From NCBI GenBank assembly GCA_910578815.1, contig CAJTSE010000015.1, forward strand, positions 24,956-88,955: a stretch of DNA of 64,000 nt. The letters are read 5' to 3'. A model generated the notes under the pieces. The model did no database searches. It saw nothing but the letters and a program-made list of their open reading frames with translations, and had not been told where the DNA came from. Within the stretch, counting starts at the first letter, position 1, and each line of letters opens with the position of its first letter. Source of the stretch: an uncultured Acetatifactor sp. (GTDB lineage Bacteria; Bacillota; Clostridia; Lachnospirales; Lachnospiraceae). Below are positions 1 to 9,434 of this stretch, piece by piece. A program made the translations under genes and the position numbers.

Positions 1-417
1 AAAAATGACATGAAGATGACCAAGCAGGAGATCAAGGAAGAGTATAAGCAGCAGGAAGGAGATCCTCAGATCAAGGGCCAGATCAGGCAGAAGATGAGAG
101 AGGCCTCCAGACGCCGGATGATGCAGGATCTGCCCCAGGCGGACGTGGTTGTAACCAACCCTACCCATTACGCCGTGGCCATCAAGTATGATCCGGAGAT
201 GGCGGATGCGCCCGTGGTCATAGCAAAGGGTGAGGATTACATGGCAGCCCGTATCAAGGAGGCTGCAAAAGAAAATCATATTGAGATTGTGGAGAATAAG
301 CCCTTGGCCCGAATGCTTTACGCCAACGTGGACATTGGCCAGATGATTCCGCCGGAGTTGTATCAGGCGGTGGCGGATGTGCTGGCGTTTGTATATCATT
401 TAAAGGGCAAAGTGTGA
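1..417 (+). CDS. flhB: Flagellar export switch protein FlhB, C-terminal part (5' end outside window)
   Basis: The reading frame is open from base 1, so this is the 3' end of a longer gene; the missing part would hold the four-helix membrane domain. The visible 138 codons form the cytoplasmic FlhB-C domain. The motif NPTHYAVA at about residue 54 is the family's autocleavage site: FlhB cuts itself between N and P, and this switches export from rod/hook to filament substrates. The segment before it (KMTKQEIKEEYKQ, then EGDP) matches the conserved linker. Position directly before flhA is the usual fla/che operon order. Identification is firm; only the true start is unknown. Confidence 0.96.
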   Translation, partial: KNDMKMTKQEIKEEYKQQEGDPQIKGQIRQKMREASRRRMMQDLPQADVVVTNPTHYAVAIKYDPEMADAPVVIAKGEDYMAARIKEAAKENHIEIVENKPLARMLYANVDIGQMIPPELYQAVADVLAFVYHLKGKV

Positions 418-479
418 AAGGCGAAAAGATATTCTAAGGTTGAAAAGAATTCAGCCTAAGAAAATCTAAGTTTCGCCTC

Positions 480-505
480 GAAGAATTGCCTTTCGGCAAT
501 TCTTC
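480..505. repeat. Perfect 11-bp stem hairpin between flhB and flhA
   Basis: An 11-bp perfect inverted repeat (480-490 with 495-505) surrounds a 4-nt loop, TTTC. No T-run follows, so it is not a classical terminator. It sits in the 160-nt flhB-flhA gap, which otherwise holds only the flhA ribosome binding site (AAAGGAGG, 560-567). It may act as an mRNA processing or stability element within the operon. Confidence 0.6.
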
Positions 506-577
506 ATAGAGTTTCACGGATTGTTTGTGCCGGAATTGTGAAATGTTATTAAACAGGACAGAAAGGAGGAAGCAGGC

Positions 578-2623
578 ATGAATTTTAAAATGGCAAAGAC
601 AGACGCAATGGTCGCGATTTATATTCTGGTTGCGTTTATTATGTTTATTGTGCCTCTTCCTGCCGGTTTGATCGACGTATTTATGGCGCTCAACATTGCC
701 ATGGGCTTTACCATTCTCTTTGTGTGTATGTTTACGGAGGAAGTGCTGGATGTATCCTATTTCCCCACAATCCTGCTGTTCACTACCATTTTCCGTATTG
801 CCCTGAACGTTTCATCCACCAGACTGATCTTAACCACCGGTGATTCCGGAAACGTGGTAAAGACCTTTGGACAATTCGTGGGCGGTGGTGACTTGATTGT
901 AGGTGCCATCATTTTCATTATTTTGATCTTAATTCAGTTTCTGGTCATCAACAAAGGTTCTGAGCGTGTGGCGGAGGTAACTGCAAGGTTTACTCTGGAT
1001 GCTATGCCCGGTAAGCAGATGGCCATTGACGCAGACTTAAACACGGGAGCCATTGACGATAAGGAAGCAAAGCTGCGGCGTGACAAGATACAGCAGGAGT
1101 CCAGCTTCTTCGGCTCCATGGACGGTGCCGTGAAGTATGTAAAAGGAGATGCTATCGCTGGCCTTTTGTTGACGGTGATCAACCTGGTGGGTGGTATTGC
1201 CATGGGCGTACTGCGGGGCGGAGTTGATGCCGGTACCGCGCTGAACACTTATGGTATCCTGACCATTGGTGACGGTCTGGTAAGCCAGATTCCTTCGCTG
1301 CTGATCTCTCTTTCCACAGGTATCCTTGTGACGAAGGGGAGCAAGGAGGCAGATTTCGGTCCAGCCATTGTCAAACAGCTTTTCGGCGTGCCCAAGGTCA
1401 TGTATCTGGTGGGTGCTACGCTTGCGTTTTTGGGTGTTGTCACGGAGCTGAACACCATCCTTTTCGTGGGATTGGGAATGCTCTTTATTGTGGGCGGCCG
1501 ATTGATTGCAGGCAACCTGGAAACGGCAGGCATCGAGCAGGCGGTAGATGAGGAAGAGGCGGCTGCAGAGGAAATCAGACAGCCGGAGAACGTAAACAGT
1601 TTGCTTCAGGTAGACCCGATTGAGCTGGAATTTGGTTATGGTATCATTCCCCTGGCCGATGTAAATCAGGGCGGAGATCTTTTGGACCGTGTGGTCATGA
1701 TCAGGAGGCAGATTGCACTGGAGCTTGGTACGGTGGTTCCCATTATCCGTCTGCGTGATAATATCCAGTTGAATCCCAATCAGTATATTATCAAGATCAA
1801 GGGCATTCAGGTCAGCGAAGGCGAGATATTGTTTGATCATTACATGGCCATGAATCCCGGATATGTGGAGGAAGAGATCACGGGTATTCCTACCTTTGAG
1901 CCTTCTTTCCATCTTCCTGCCATCTGGATTACCGAGAGCCAGAGAGAGAGGGCGGAGAGCCTAGGGTATACGGTAGTGGATCCGCCTTCCATTATTGCCA
2001 CCCACTTGACGGAAGTGATCAGGCAGTATATTGACGAGCTGCTGACCCGGCAGGATGTACAGAATCTTGTCAACAATATGAAGGAAACCAATCCTTCCCT
2101 CGTGGAAGAGCTGGTGCCCAAACTGCTGGGCCTGGGCGAGGTGCAGAAGGTTTTACAGAACCTCTTAAAGGAAGGAATCTCCATCAGAGACCTGCTTACG
2201 ATTATGGAGACTCTTGCCGACTATGCGCCTACCACAAGAGATACGGATATTCTTACGGAATATGTCCGCCAGAGCTTAAAGCGTGCAATTTCCACCAAAT
2301 ACTTCCCGTCCCATGAGACAACCAGCGTAGTGACTCTGGATCCTAAGGTGGAGCAGGAGATCATGGGGAGCGTTAAACAGACAGAAAGCGGCGCTTTTCT
2401 GAATCTGGATCCGGGACGCTCCAGAGCAATTATTGACTCTGTGGGGAAAGAGGTTCAAAAGCTGGAAAATCTGGGAAAGAGTCCTATCGTTATCACATCG
2501 CCTATTGTGCGTATGTATTTTAAACGCCTGACAGAGGATTACTTCAAGGAGCTTGTTGTAGTGTCGTATAATGAAGTTGAGTCTAATGTAGAATTACAGT
2601 CAGTTGGGATGGTGACGGCATAA
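578..2623 (+). CDS. flhA: Flagellar biosynthesis protein FlhA
   Basis: FlhA is the large integral membrane subunit of the flagellar type III export gate; its cytoplasmic domain docks chaperone-substrate complexes. At 681 aa it has normal family length. The first ~320 residues contain about eight hydrophobic segments and the FHIPEP-family signature region, seen here as RFTLDAMPGKQMAIDADL (about residue 136). Residues ~345-681 form the soluble substrate-docking domain. AAAGGAGG lies about 10 nt upstream of the ATG. The stop codon overlaps the flhF start (TAATG), so translation is probably coupled. Confidence 0.98.
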   Translation: MNFKMAKTDAMVAIYILVAFIMFIVPLPAGLIDVFMALNIAMGFTILFVCMFTEEVLDVSYFPTILLFTTIFRIALNVSSTRLILTTGDSGNVVKTFGQFVGGGDLIVGAIIFIILILIQFLVINKGSERVAEVTARFTLDAMPGKQMAIDADLNTGAIDDKEAKLRRDKIQQESSFFGSMDGAVKYVKGDAIAGLLLTVINLVGGIAMGVLRGGVDAGTALNTYGILTIGDGLVSQIPSLLISLSTGILVTKGSKEADFGPAIVKQLFGVPKVMYLVGATLAFLGVVTELNTILFVGLGMLFIVGGRLIAGNLETAGIEQAVDEEEAAAEEIRQPENVNSLLQVDPIELEFGYGIIPLADVNQGGDLLDRVVMIRRQIALELGTVVPIIRLRDNIQLNPNQYIIKIKGIQVSEGEILFDHYMAMNPGYVEEEITGIPTFEPSFHLPAIWITESQRERAESLGYTVVDPPSIIATHLTEVIRQYIDELLTRQDVQNLVNNMKETNPSLVEELVPKLLGLGEVQKVLQNLLKEGISIRDLLTIMETLADYAPTTRDTDILTEYVRQSLKRAISTKYFPSHETTSVVTLDPKVEQEIMGSVKQTESGAFLNLDPGRSRAIIDSVGKEVQKLENLGKSPIVITSPIVRMYFKRLTEDYFKELVVVSYNEVESNVELQSVGMVTA

Positions 2624-3870
2624 TGATAATCAAAAAATTTGTGGGTAAGACAGAGGAAGAGGCCACAGAAGCCGCCAGGAAAGAATTGGGCAGCGGTCTT
2701 GTTGTCATGAATGTAAAAACCGTAAAGAAAAAGGGTTTTTCAGGTGTTTTTGGCGGCAAGCAGGTGGAAGTGACAGTGGCGCTGGAAGAGGACAGCGATT
2801 CTTTAAAGGCGGTGCGCAGGGAGGCAGCCAGAACGGCGGACCCGGACACGGCGAAGCTGGAAGAGGGCGTGCGTGCCGCGCAAAACGCCGTAAACGTCAT
2901 GAGTGAAAGCTCTCAAAACATTGAAAAAAAGCTGGACAGCCTGCAGACTATGCTGGTGACCCGATTTCAGCAGGAAGAGGCAAAAGGGGAGATTTCCGAG
3001 GAAGAGGCGGCACCTGCGGAGAATGAAGGTGAGAAGGCCCCTGACGACGGAAGCAGGGAGCAGGATAAATTTATTCGTCTGCTTTATAACACCATGATGG
3101 AAAATGAAGTGGACGAAAAATATGCCAATCAGATCATGGATGATTTGGAAAAGAACAGAAAGCCTAATGTGCCCTTTGACTATATTCTTGCGAATGTATA
3201 CCAGAAAATGATTCTGAAATTCGGAAAGGCCGAAGGGATCACTCCGGCTTCAAAGGGGCCGAAAACTCTGCTGTTTATGGGGCCGACAGGAATTGGCAAG
3301 ACAACTACCATTGCGAAAATAGCAAGTCATTTTTCTGTAGATCAAAAGAAGAAGGTAGTTCTTCTTACGGCTGATACTTATCGTATTGCGGCGGCGGAGC
3401 AGCTGCGTACTTATGCTAATATTTTAGAGGCTCCTTTCCGGGTAATCTACTCGGAGGACGAGGTGAAGACGGCAATCGAGGATTTCAGGGGATATGACTA
3501 TATCTTTGTGGATACGGCAGGTCATTCCCATCAAAATGAGGAACTGCTGGAGAAAATGAAACAACTGCTGGCGGCGGTGAATGAGGCCGGGGAAAGTCAG
3601 ACCTTTCTTGTGCTGTCCGCTACCACAAAATACAGGGATTTGCAGCGGATTGCAACAAGCTATAAGGAAATAACGGATTATCAGATGATTTTCACGAAAC
3701 TGGATGAAACATCGTCTTTGGGAAATTTGATGAATCTTAGGCTTTGCGTAGAGGCACCCATTGCTTATGTGACTTTTGGACAGAATGTGCCGGACGACAT
3801 TGAATTGTTTAATCCGCAGAAGACGGTGAAAAGCCTGCTTAGCACAGGGAGACGGGAATCACTAAAATAA
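2623..3870 (+). CDS. flhF: Flagellar biosynthesis GTPase FlhF (SRP-type)
   Basis: FlhF is an SRP-family GTPase that sets the number and position of flagella, working with FlhG. The 415-aa protein has an N-terminal basic region, a low-complexity acidic stretch (~120-150), a helical N domain and an SRP-like G domain. Seen in the G domain: P-loop GPTGIGKTTT (~219), ADTYRIAAAEQL, the DTAGH switch, and TKLDETSSLG for guanine recognition and closing. All are diagnostic of FlhF rather than Ffh or FtsY, and there is no M domain. Its start overlaps the flhA stop by one base. Confidence 0.97.
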   Translation: MIIKKFVGKTEEEATEAARKELGSGLVVMNVKTVKKKGFSGVFGGKQVEVTVALEEDSDSLKAVRREAARTADPDTAKLEEGVRAAQNAVNVMSESSQNIEKKLDSLQTMLVTRFQQEEAKGEISEEEAAPAENEGEKAPDDGSREQDKFIRLLYNTMMENEVDEKYANQIMDDLEKNRKPNVPFDYILANVYQKMILKFGKAEGITPASKGPKTLLFMGPTGIGKTTTIAKIASHFSVDQKKKVVLLTADTYRIAAAEQLRTYANILEAPFRVIYSEDEVKTAIEDFRGYDYIFVDTAGHSHQNEELLEKMKQLLAAVNEAGESQTFLVLSATTKYRDLQRIATSYKEITDYQMIFTKLDETSSLGNLMNLRLCVEAPIAYVTFGQNVPDDIELFNPQKTVKSLLSTGRRESLK

Positions 3871-3872
3871 TA

Positions 3873-3921
3873 AAGAATGCTTCGCATTCTTTTGAGGATT
3901 GTGAATGCTTCGCATTCTTTT
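3873..3921. repeat. Two near-identical small hairpins between flhF and flhG
   Basis: GAATGCTTCGCATTCTTTT occurs at 3875-3893 and again at 3903-3921. Each copy folds as a short stem closed by a TTC loop and is followed by a T4 tract. The first copy has two extra stem pairs. They fill most of the flhF-flhG gap and could act as weak tandem terminators or processing sites that lower flhG and che expression relative to upstream genes. Confidence 0.6.
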
Positions 3922-3974
3922 CGGGGCGGAAGTATGTTTTGGATGCAGGGGTCTATTACGTAAAGGAGGACGGT

Positions 3975-4850
3975 ATGGATCAAGCGGAGCAATTAAGAAT
4001 TATAAAGGCGAACCAGCAGCAGACAAAGCCTCTGGCCCGCGTCATTACTGTCACCAGCGGCAAAGGGGGCGTGGGAAAGTCTAATACGTCCATCAATTTG
4101 GCCATCCAGTTTCGGAAGATGGATAAGAAGATCATTATTTTGGACGCGGATTTCGGGCTTGCCAATATAGAGATTATGTTCGGTACGGTTCCCAAGCACA
4201 ATTTCTGCGATTTGATTTATCAGGGAAAAAGCATTACGGAAATCATTACCTGGGGTCCTATGGATGTAGGCTTTATCTCAGGAGGAAGCGGAATTGCCGG
4301 AATGTCCAATTTAAGCCGTGATTATCTGAGTTATATTATACAAAATTTGGATCAGTTAGATACCATGGCGGATATTATTCTTGTGGATACCGGAGCAGGA
4401 ATATCCGATGCAGTGCTGGAATTTCTTGTGGCCAGCGGGGAAATTCTGCTGGTGACCACACCTGAGCCAACATCTATCACGGATTCCTATTCTCTGCTGA
4501 AGGCATTGTATCGACATCCCAGATTCAGCGAGGAAGCCACCAAGGTTAAGATGATCGCAAACAGAGTGGAGAAAGAGAGCGAGGGGCTGGTACTTTTTGA
4601 CAAGCTGAATGCGGTGGTGTCAAGATACTTAAAGATTCCCATGACTTATCTTGGGAGCATACCGGAGGACGTGCAGCTGTTGCGGGCAGTGATGCAGCAG
4701 ATGCCGGTCTCCATTCAGAATCCGGGCGCCCGGTCTGCTGTGGCGTATGAAAAAATGGCACAAAAGCTCCTTGGCAGAGAAGAGGAAGAGAGACAGCCGA
4801 AAAGAGGAATGGCAGCGTTTTTTTCGCATATTATGATTGGGAAAAAGTAA
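3975..4850 (+). CDS. flhG: Flagellar number regulator FlhG (YlxH, MinD/ParA-type ATPase)
   Basis: FlhG is a MinD-like ATPase that stimulates FlhF GTPase activity and limits flagellar number. The ATG at 3975 is chosen over an in-frame codon at 3939 because AAAGGAGG lies 5 nt upstream and because the protein then begins MDQAEQLR, the DQAxxLR motif that in characterised FlhG proteins activates FlhF. The deviant Walker A, TSGKGGVGKS, is near residue 28, and the DADFGLANIEIMFG and VDTGAG motifs follow. Length 291 aa is typical. The C-terminus is basic and amphipathic, consistent with membrane association. Confidence 0.96.
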   Translation: MDQAEQLRIIKANQQQTKPLARVITVTSGKGGVGKSNTSINLAIQFRKMDKKIIILDADFGLANIEIMFGTVPKHNFCDLIYQGKSITEIITWGPMDVGFISGGSGIAGMSNLSRDYLSYIIQNLDQLDTMADIILVDTGAGISDAVLEFLVASGEILLVTTPEPTSITDSYSLLKALYRHPRFSEEATKVKMIANRVEKESEGLVLFDKLNAVVSRYLKIPMTYLGSIPEDVQLLRAVMQQMPVSIQNPGARSAVAYEKMAQKLLGREEEERQPKRGMAAFFSHIMIGKK

Positions 4851-4871
4851 AGAACAGGATAGGTGGTAAAA

Positions 4872-5615
4872 ATGGTTTCAATGCTTTCAAAATTTGTTTC
4901 GATCGGTGACAAAATCGAATTACAGGCAGTGGGGCGTGCCGGTGAAAAGCAGATACAGCGGGACGGCAAGAAAAGGACTTTTTACAGTGCTTTGTATGAT
5001 TTCCTGTCGGAGGATACGCTGGAGATTACCATGCCCATGGAGCAGACAAAGCTGATCCTGCTTCCGGTGGACAGTGAGTTTGACCTGGTGTTTTACGGTA
5101 CCAGCGGCCTTTACCAGTGTTTTGCCAGAATTATCGACAGGTACAAGAGCAATAATGTGTATCTGCTGGTAGTGGAAATGACCAGTAATTTAAGAAAGTA
5201 TCAACGGCGGGAATACTATCGTTTCAGCTGCGCACTGGAAATGTGTGCCAGAAACCTCCAGGAGGAAGAGATTCAGGCCATCGAAGAAAGTGAGAACTAT
5301 ATACTGACGCCGGGGCTTCCTCTTCGCCAGAGCGTGATTGTGGACATCAGCGGCGGAGGATTACGGTTTATTTCCACTCAAAAATATGAGGCGGAAAGCT
5401 TTCTTTATATCAGCTATAACCTGCTGAAGAATAATGAGCAGAAAAAGTATGAAGTAGTAGGCAAGGTTTTAAGTGCAAGAGAGCTGGAAAATCGTCCGGG
5501 GACCTGGGAACATCGGGTACAGTATTACGATATGGATCAGAAAACAAGAGAAGAAATTATCAAATACATATTTGAGGAAGAGAGAAAGAGCCGTAGAAAG
5601 GAAAATGATTCATGA
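4872..5615 (+). CDS. PilZ-domain flagellar brake protein (YcgR-like)
   Basis: This is a probable c-di-GMP receptor that slows or stops the flagellar motor. The N-terminal ~95 residues match the YcgR-type N-terminal domain. The C-terminal PilZ domain has both ligand motifs: RREYYR (RxxxR) at about residue 114 and DISGGG (DxSxxG) at about 158. The ATG at 4872 is preferred because AGGTGG lies 6 nt upstream; an in-frame GTG at 4863 would overlap that site. The stop overlaps the cheB start (ATGA). Position inside the fla/che operon supports a motility role. Confidence 0.92.
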   Translation: MVSMLSKFVSIGDKIELQAVGRAGEKQIQRDGKKRTFYSALYDFLSEDTLEITMPMEQTKLILLPVDSEFDLVFYGTSGLYQCFARIIDRYKSNNVYLLVVEMTSNLRKYQRREYYRFSCALEMCARNLQEEEIQAIEESENYILTPGLPLRQSVIVDISGGGLRFISTQKYEAESFLYISYNLLKNNEQKKYEVVGKVLSARELENRPGTWEHRVQYYDMDQKTREEIIKYIFEEERKSRRKENDS

Positions 5616-6694
5616 TACAGAAAAAAATTCTCATTGTTGATGATTCTGCACTCATGAGAAGAGTCCTCTGTGATATAATTGAATCGGATGAAAGATTCCG
5701 CGTTGTTGCCAGAGCGACAAACGGCCTGGAAGCCCTTGATCTGCTCAGCAGAAACCAATATGACGCAGTGGTTCTGGATGTAAACATGCCGAAGATGAAC
5801 GGTATTCAGCTTTTGGAGAAGCTGCGGGAGAACAAGATCCGCGCTAGAATCATGATGGCCAGCACGGATACCAGAGAAGGTGCCAAGCTGACCCTTGACG
5901 CGCTGGAGCTGGGGGCTCTCGACTTTATACATAAGCCGGACAGTGCGGTGGACTGCCGCGTGGATTCCTTTAAGACAAGGTTTTTGAAGGTTCTGGAGGT
6001 AGTGGTAAACAGTCAGCCGCCGGAGGTCGAGTCCAGGGAGAAGGTTCAGGAGAGCAGACAGATCACCGCAAAGATGGTAGATATTGCCAGAAGGTATTCT
6101 GCAAAATCTCCGGGTACAAAGGTGGTGGCGATTGCCAGCTCTACCGGAGGGCCAAAGGCTCTGCATGAGGTGATTCCCAGACTCCCCGCGGAGCTGGATG
6201 CGCCGGTGCTTTTAGTGCAGCATATGCCGAAAGGCTTTACGGCTTCTCTGGCTGAGCGTTTAAACGAGCTGAGCGCGATCCGTGTGAAGGAGGCCGAAGA
6301 GGGGGATGAGCTGCAGACAGGGGTGGTTTACGTGGCTATGGGCGGTATGCACATGAATGTCAGGCGTATGGGCAGCAAGTATGTTATCCACTATTCGGAC
6401 GAGCCAACGAGAGAAGGGGTAAAGCCCTGTGCAAACTATATGTACGAATCACTGTCGGACAGCCGTTTTGACAAGATCGTCTGTGTTGTCATGACGGGGA
6501 TGGGGGCTGACGGAACGGAAGGAATCAGAAATCTGGAAGCAAAAAGGCCGGTTCATGTCATATCGCAGAATGAGGCCACCTGTACGGTGTACGGCATGCC
6601 GAAGGCAGTGGTGACAGCAGGGCTGTCGGACCAGGAGGTGCCGTTAAATCAGATTGCACAGGAAATCATCTTAAATGTTGGTGTGAAAGCATAG
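5612..6694 (+). CDS. cheB: Chemotaxis protein-glutamate methylesterase CheB
   Basis: CheB demethylates and deamidates chemoreceptors when phosphorylated by CheA. At 360 aa it has an N-terminal receiver domain (acidic pair D10-D11, phospho-acceptor D56 in VVLDVNMPKMNG, K108 in HKPD) and a C-terminal esterase domain. The catalytic Ser is near residue 177 in ASSTGGPKAL, the His in QHMPKGF, and the Asp in MTGMGADG. All catalytic residues are present. A four-base overlap with the PilZ gene suggests coupled translation. No cheR lies in this window. Confidence 0.98.
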   Translation: MIQKKILIVDDSALMRRVLCDIIESDERFRVVARATNGLEALDLLSRNQYDAVVLDVNMPKMNGIQLLEKLRENKIRARIMMASTDTREGAKLTLDALELGALDFIHKPDSAVDCRVDSFKTRFLKVLEVVVNSQPPEVESREKVQESRQITAKMVDIARRYSAKSPGTKVVAIASSTGGPKALHEVIPRLPAELDAPVLLVQHMPKGFTASLAERLNELSAIRVKEAEEGDELQTGVVYVAMGGMHMNVRRMGSKYVIHYSDEPTREGVKPCANYMYESLSDSRFDKIVCVVMTGMGADGTEGIRNLEAKRPVHVISQNEATCTVYGMPKAVVTAGLSDQEVPLNQIAQEIILNVGVKA

Positions 6695-6724
6695 CAACAA
6701 AAGAAAGGGATGGGGTAGAGCAGT

Positions 6725-8842
6725 ATGGACGTAAATCAGTATCTTGAGATTTTCCTTGACGAGACCAAGGAGCATCTGCAAAATCTGAACACTCAGATTT
6801 TGGAGCTGGAATCTGATCCGGAAGGAGAGGATACCGTCAATGAAATTTTCCGTGCGGCACATTCGTTGAAAGGTATGGCGGGCACCATGGGGTATAAGAG
6901 GATGCAGAACTTGACCCATGACATGGAGAATGTATTCTCCGAAGTGCGCAATGGCAATATTAAGGTGCAGCCCAAGCTTATTGATGTTTTGTTTCAATGT
7001 CTGGATGCGCTGGAGGAATATACGGATAATATTCAGAACAATGCGGATGAGGGGACCAATGATAATGAGGCGCTGATTCGGCAGCTGAATGATATTTTGA
7101 ACGACAACGGCGGTTCCGCACCTGCGGAAGCGGCGGCGCCGGAGGCTGATGCTGCTTCTTCGGAGCCTGCGGGCGGAGAGAAGTGGAAGGATATTGTTCT
7201 TGATGATTCACAAATTTCCGTGATTAAGGAAGCGCAGAACCAGGGCAAGAAGGTTTACGGGCTGAATGTGGTGGTTCAGGAAAACTGTATTCTGAAGGCG
7301 GCAAGAGCATTTCTGGTGTTCAAGGCGGTGGAGGAAATGGCGGAGATCATTATATCCATGCCCAGTGCGCAGGATGTTGAGGATGAGAAATTTGACAGAG
7401 ATTTTACCCTGATTTTACTTTCCGATGTGGAAATAGAAAAGATTATTCAGGCGGCAGAGAGTGTGTCCGAAATTGAAAAGGCCATCGGGGCGCCTGTCAT
7501 GCTGGAGGAAAATCAGTCCTATAAGAAGGCGGAGGAAGATGCAAAAGCGGAAGCCGCCGAGGCGGAAAAAGCTGCACCTGCAGAAACGGCCATGGGTCCG
7601 GCAGAGGTTCATGAGGAAACGGCACCGGCGCCGGCTCAGGCAGCGCCGGCAAAGCAGGAAGTGAAGAAGAATAATGCAAAGCCAGTGGTGAACCGCACGG
7701 TCCGTGTGGATATTGAAAAGCTGGATTCCCTGATGAATCTGGTCAGTGAGCTGATCATCGCAAAGAATTCACTGGTATCGGTGTCCAGTCAGGAGCAGAC
7801 CAATACCAATACTGCATTTAACGAACAGATCGAATATTTGGAGCAGGTTACCACAAATCTTCACGAATCTGTTATGAAGGTACGAATGGTTCCGATCGAG
7901 AGCGTGGTGAACAAGTTCCCCAGAATGATCAGGGATCTTTCCAAGAAGCTGGATAAGAAGCTGGAGCTGTATATGAGCGGTGAAGAGACGGAGCTGGACC
8001 GTACCGTGGTGGATGAGATCGGGGATCCGCTGATGCACCTGCTGCGAAATTCTGCGGACCATGGTATTGAATCCGCAGAGATCCGGGCGCAGAGAGGAAA
8101 GCCCTCGGTGGGTTCCATTTTCCTGGACGCTTATCAGGACGGAAATAACGTGGTCATCGAGGTCAGGGACGACGGAAACGGCATTGACACGGAGGCGGTA
8201 AAGGAGAAAGCCATTGAGCGGGGAAGCATTACGCCCGAACAGGCGGCGAACATGACGGATAAGGAGATTGTCAATCTGTTGTTCCTGCCCAGCTTCTCCA
8301 CTGCGAAGAAGGTTACGGACGTTTCCGGCAGAGGCGTAGGGCTTGATGTGGTGCGTTCCAAGATCGAGTCCCTAAGCGGCGAAGTGGAAGTAAAAACGAA
8401 GCTGGGAGAGGGAAGTACCTGGACGATTCGATTGCCGCTGACCCTGGCGATTATACAGGCGTTAATGGTAGTGGTAGGGGACGAAAAGTATGCTATTTCA
8501 TTAGGCTCCATCCAGACTCTGGAGGATATTGTTCCCGGCGATGTAAAGCTGGTGCAGAATAAGGAGGTTATCCACTTAAGAGGACAGGTCATTCCCTTGA
8601 TTCGTCTGAATGAAGTGCTTGATATAGAAAGCAAGAAAACTGCGGATGAAAACCTGATCGTGGTGATTGTTAAGAAGGGTGATAAGATGGCGGGCCTTGT
8701 GATTGATGAACTGATCGGTCAGCAGGAAATCGTTATTAAATCCTTGGGCAAATATATTAAGCAGTGCAAGTTTATCAGTGGCGCGACGATCTTAGGTGAC
8801 GGCGAAATTGCCTTGATTCTGGATGCTAATGCACTGATTTAG
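6725..8842 (+). CDS. cheA: Chemotaxis histidine kinase CheA
   Basis: CheA phosphorylates CheB (and CheY, not encoded here) in response to receptor state. The 705-aa protein shows the HPt domain with phospho-acceptor H46 (AAHSLKGMAG), a CheY/CheB-binding P2-like region (~160-265), an Ala/Glu-rich linker (~270-325), the P3 dimerisation helices (SLMNLVSELIIAKNSL), the P4 kinase core with N box LLRNSADHGIE, G1 DDGNGID, F box FLPSFSTA and G2 GRGVGLDVV, then a CheW-like P5 domain. All ATP-site motifs are intact. Confidence 0.98.
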   Translation: MDVNQYLEIFLDETKEHLQNLNTQILELESDPEGEDTVNEIFRAAHSLKGMAGTMGYKRMQNLTHDMENVFSEVRNGNIKVQPKLIDVLFQCLDALEEYTDNIQNNADEGTNDNEALIRQLNDILNDNGGSAPAEAAAPEADAASSEPAGGEKWKDIVLDDSQISVIKEAQNQGKKVYGLNVVVQENCILKAARAFLVFKAVEEMAEIIISMPSAQDVEDEKFDRDFTLILLSDVEIEKIIQAAESVSEIEKAIGAPVMLEENQSYKKAEEDAKAEAAEAEKAAPAETAMGPAEVHEETAPAPAQAAPAKQEVKKNNAKPVVNRTVRVDIEKLDSLMNLVSELIIAKNSLVSVSSQEQTNTNTAFNEQIEYLEQVTTNLHESVMKVRMVPIESVVNKFPRMIRDLSKKLDKKLELYMSGEETELDRTVVDEIGDPLMHLLRNSADHGIESAEIRAQRGKPSVGSIFLDAYQDGNNVVIEVRDDGNGIDTEAVKEKAIERGSITPEQAANMTDKEIVNLLFLPSFSTAKKVTDVSGRGVGLDVVRSKIESLSGEVEVKTKLGEGSTWTIRLPLTLAIIQALMVVVGDEKYAISLGSIQTLEDIVPGDVKLVQNKEVIHLRGQVIPLIRLNEVLDIESKKTADENLIVVIVKKGDKMAGLVIDELIGQQEIVIKSLGKYIKQCKFISGATILGDGEIALILDANALI

Positions 8843-8861
8843 GAAGGAGGAGCAGACGAAA

Positions 8862-9350
8862 ATGGAGCTTAATAAAAGTACGGTACAGGAACTGCTCGTT
8901 GAAGAAGGAAAGGCTGCCATGGAATCCATTCAGTTCATTGTTATCAGACTGGGAGAAGAGCAGTACGGAATTGACATTCGCAGCATTGACAATATTGTAA
9001 GGATGCAGTCCATCACGCGGATTCCCAAAATGCCTGCCTTCCTGAAAGGGGTGATCAACCTGCGTGGCGAGGTGATTCCGGTTATCAGCATGCGCCAGAA
9101 AATGGATCTGGAGGAAGACGTGATTACCAAAGCCACCAGGATTTTGGTCTTAAAGCTGGAGCAGGAAGGCAATGTAGGCTTTTTGGTTGACGAGGTGAAA
9201 GAAGTGGTAACACTTTCCGTCAACGAGATCGAGAAGATAACATATAATGCAAAGGAAGAAAAATCAAGCCTGATCAATGCGGTGGGCAAGCATAACGGAG
9301 AACTGATCTCTCTGTTTGACTTAAGCGCGTTCAGTCTGGAGGGGAATTAA
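8862..9350 (+). CDS. cheW: Chemotaxis coupling protein CheW
   Basis: CheW links CheA to chemoreceptors in the signalling array. The 162-aa protein consists of one CheW domain (~20-155) with the typical opening FIVIRLGEEQYGIDI and the core segment KGVINLRGEVIPVI. A short N-terminal extension of about 20 residues precedes it. AGGAAGGAGG lies upstream of the ATG, and the gene starts only 19 nt after cheA, so the two are cotranscribed. Confidence 0.97.
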   Translation: MELNKSTVQELLVEEGKAAMESIQFIVIRLGEEQYGIDIRSIDNIVRMQSITRIPKMPAFLKGVINLRGEVIPVISMRQKMDLEEDVITKATRILVLKLEQEGNVGFLVDEVKEVVTLSVNEIEKITYNAKEEKSSLINAVGKHNGELISLFDLSAFSLEGN

Positions 9351-9434
9351 CGCACTGCCTGCGGCCGGTAAATGCTGCGGGAACGGCAGATGTTTAGTTG
9401 TTAGTTTAGTATAAGATAAAGGAGAACAGGTTTC

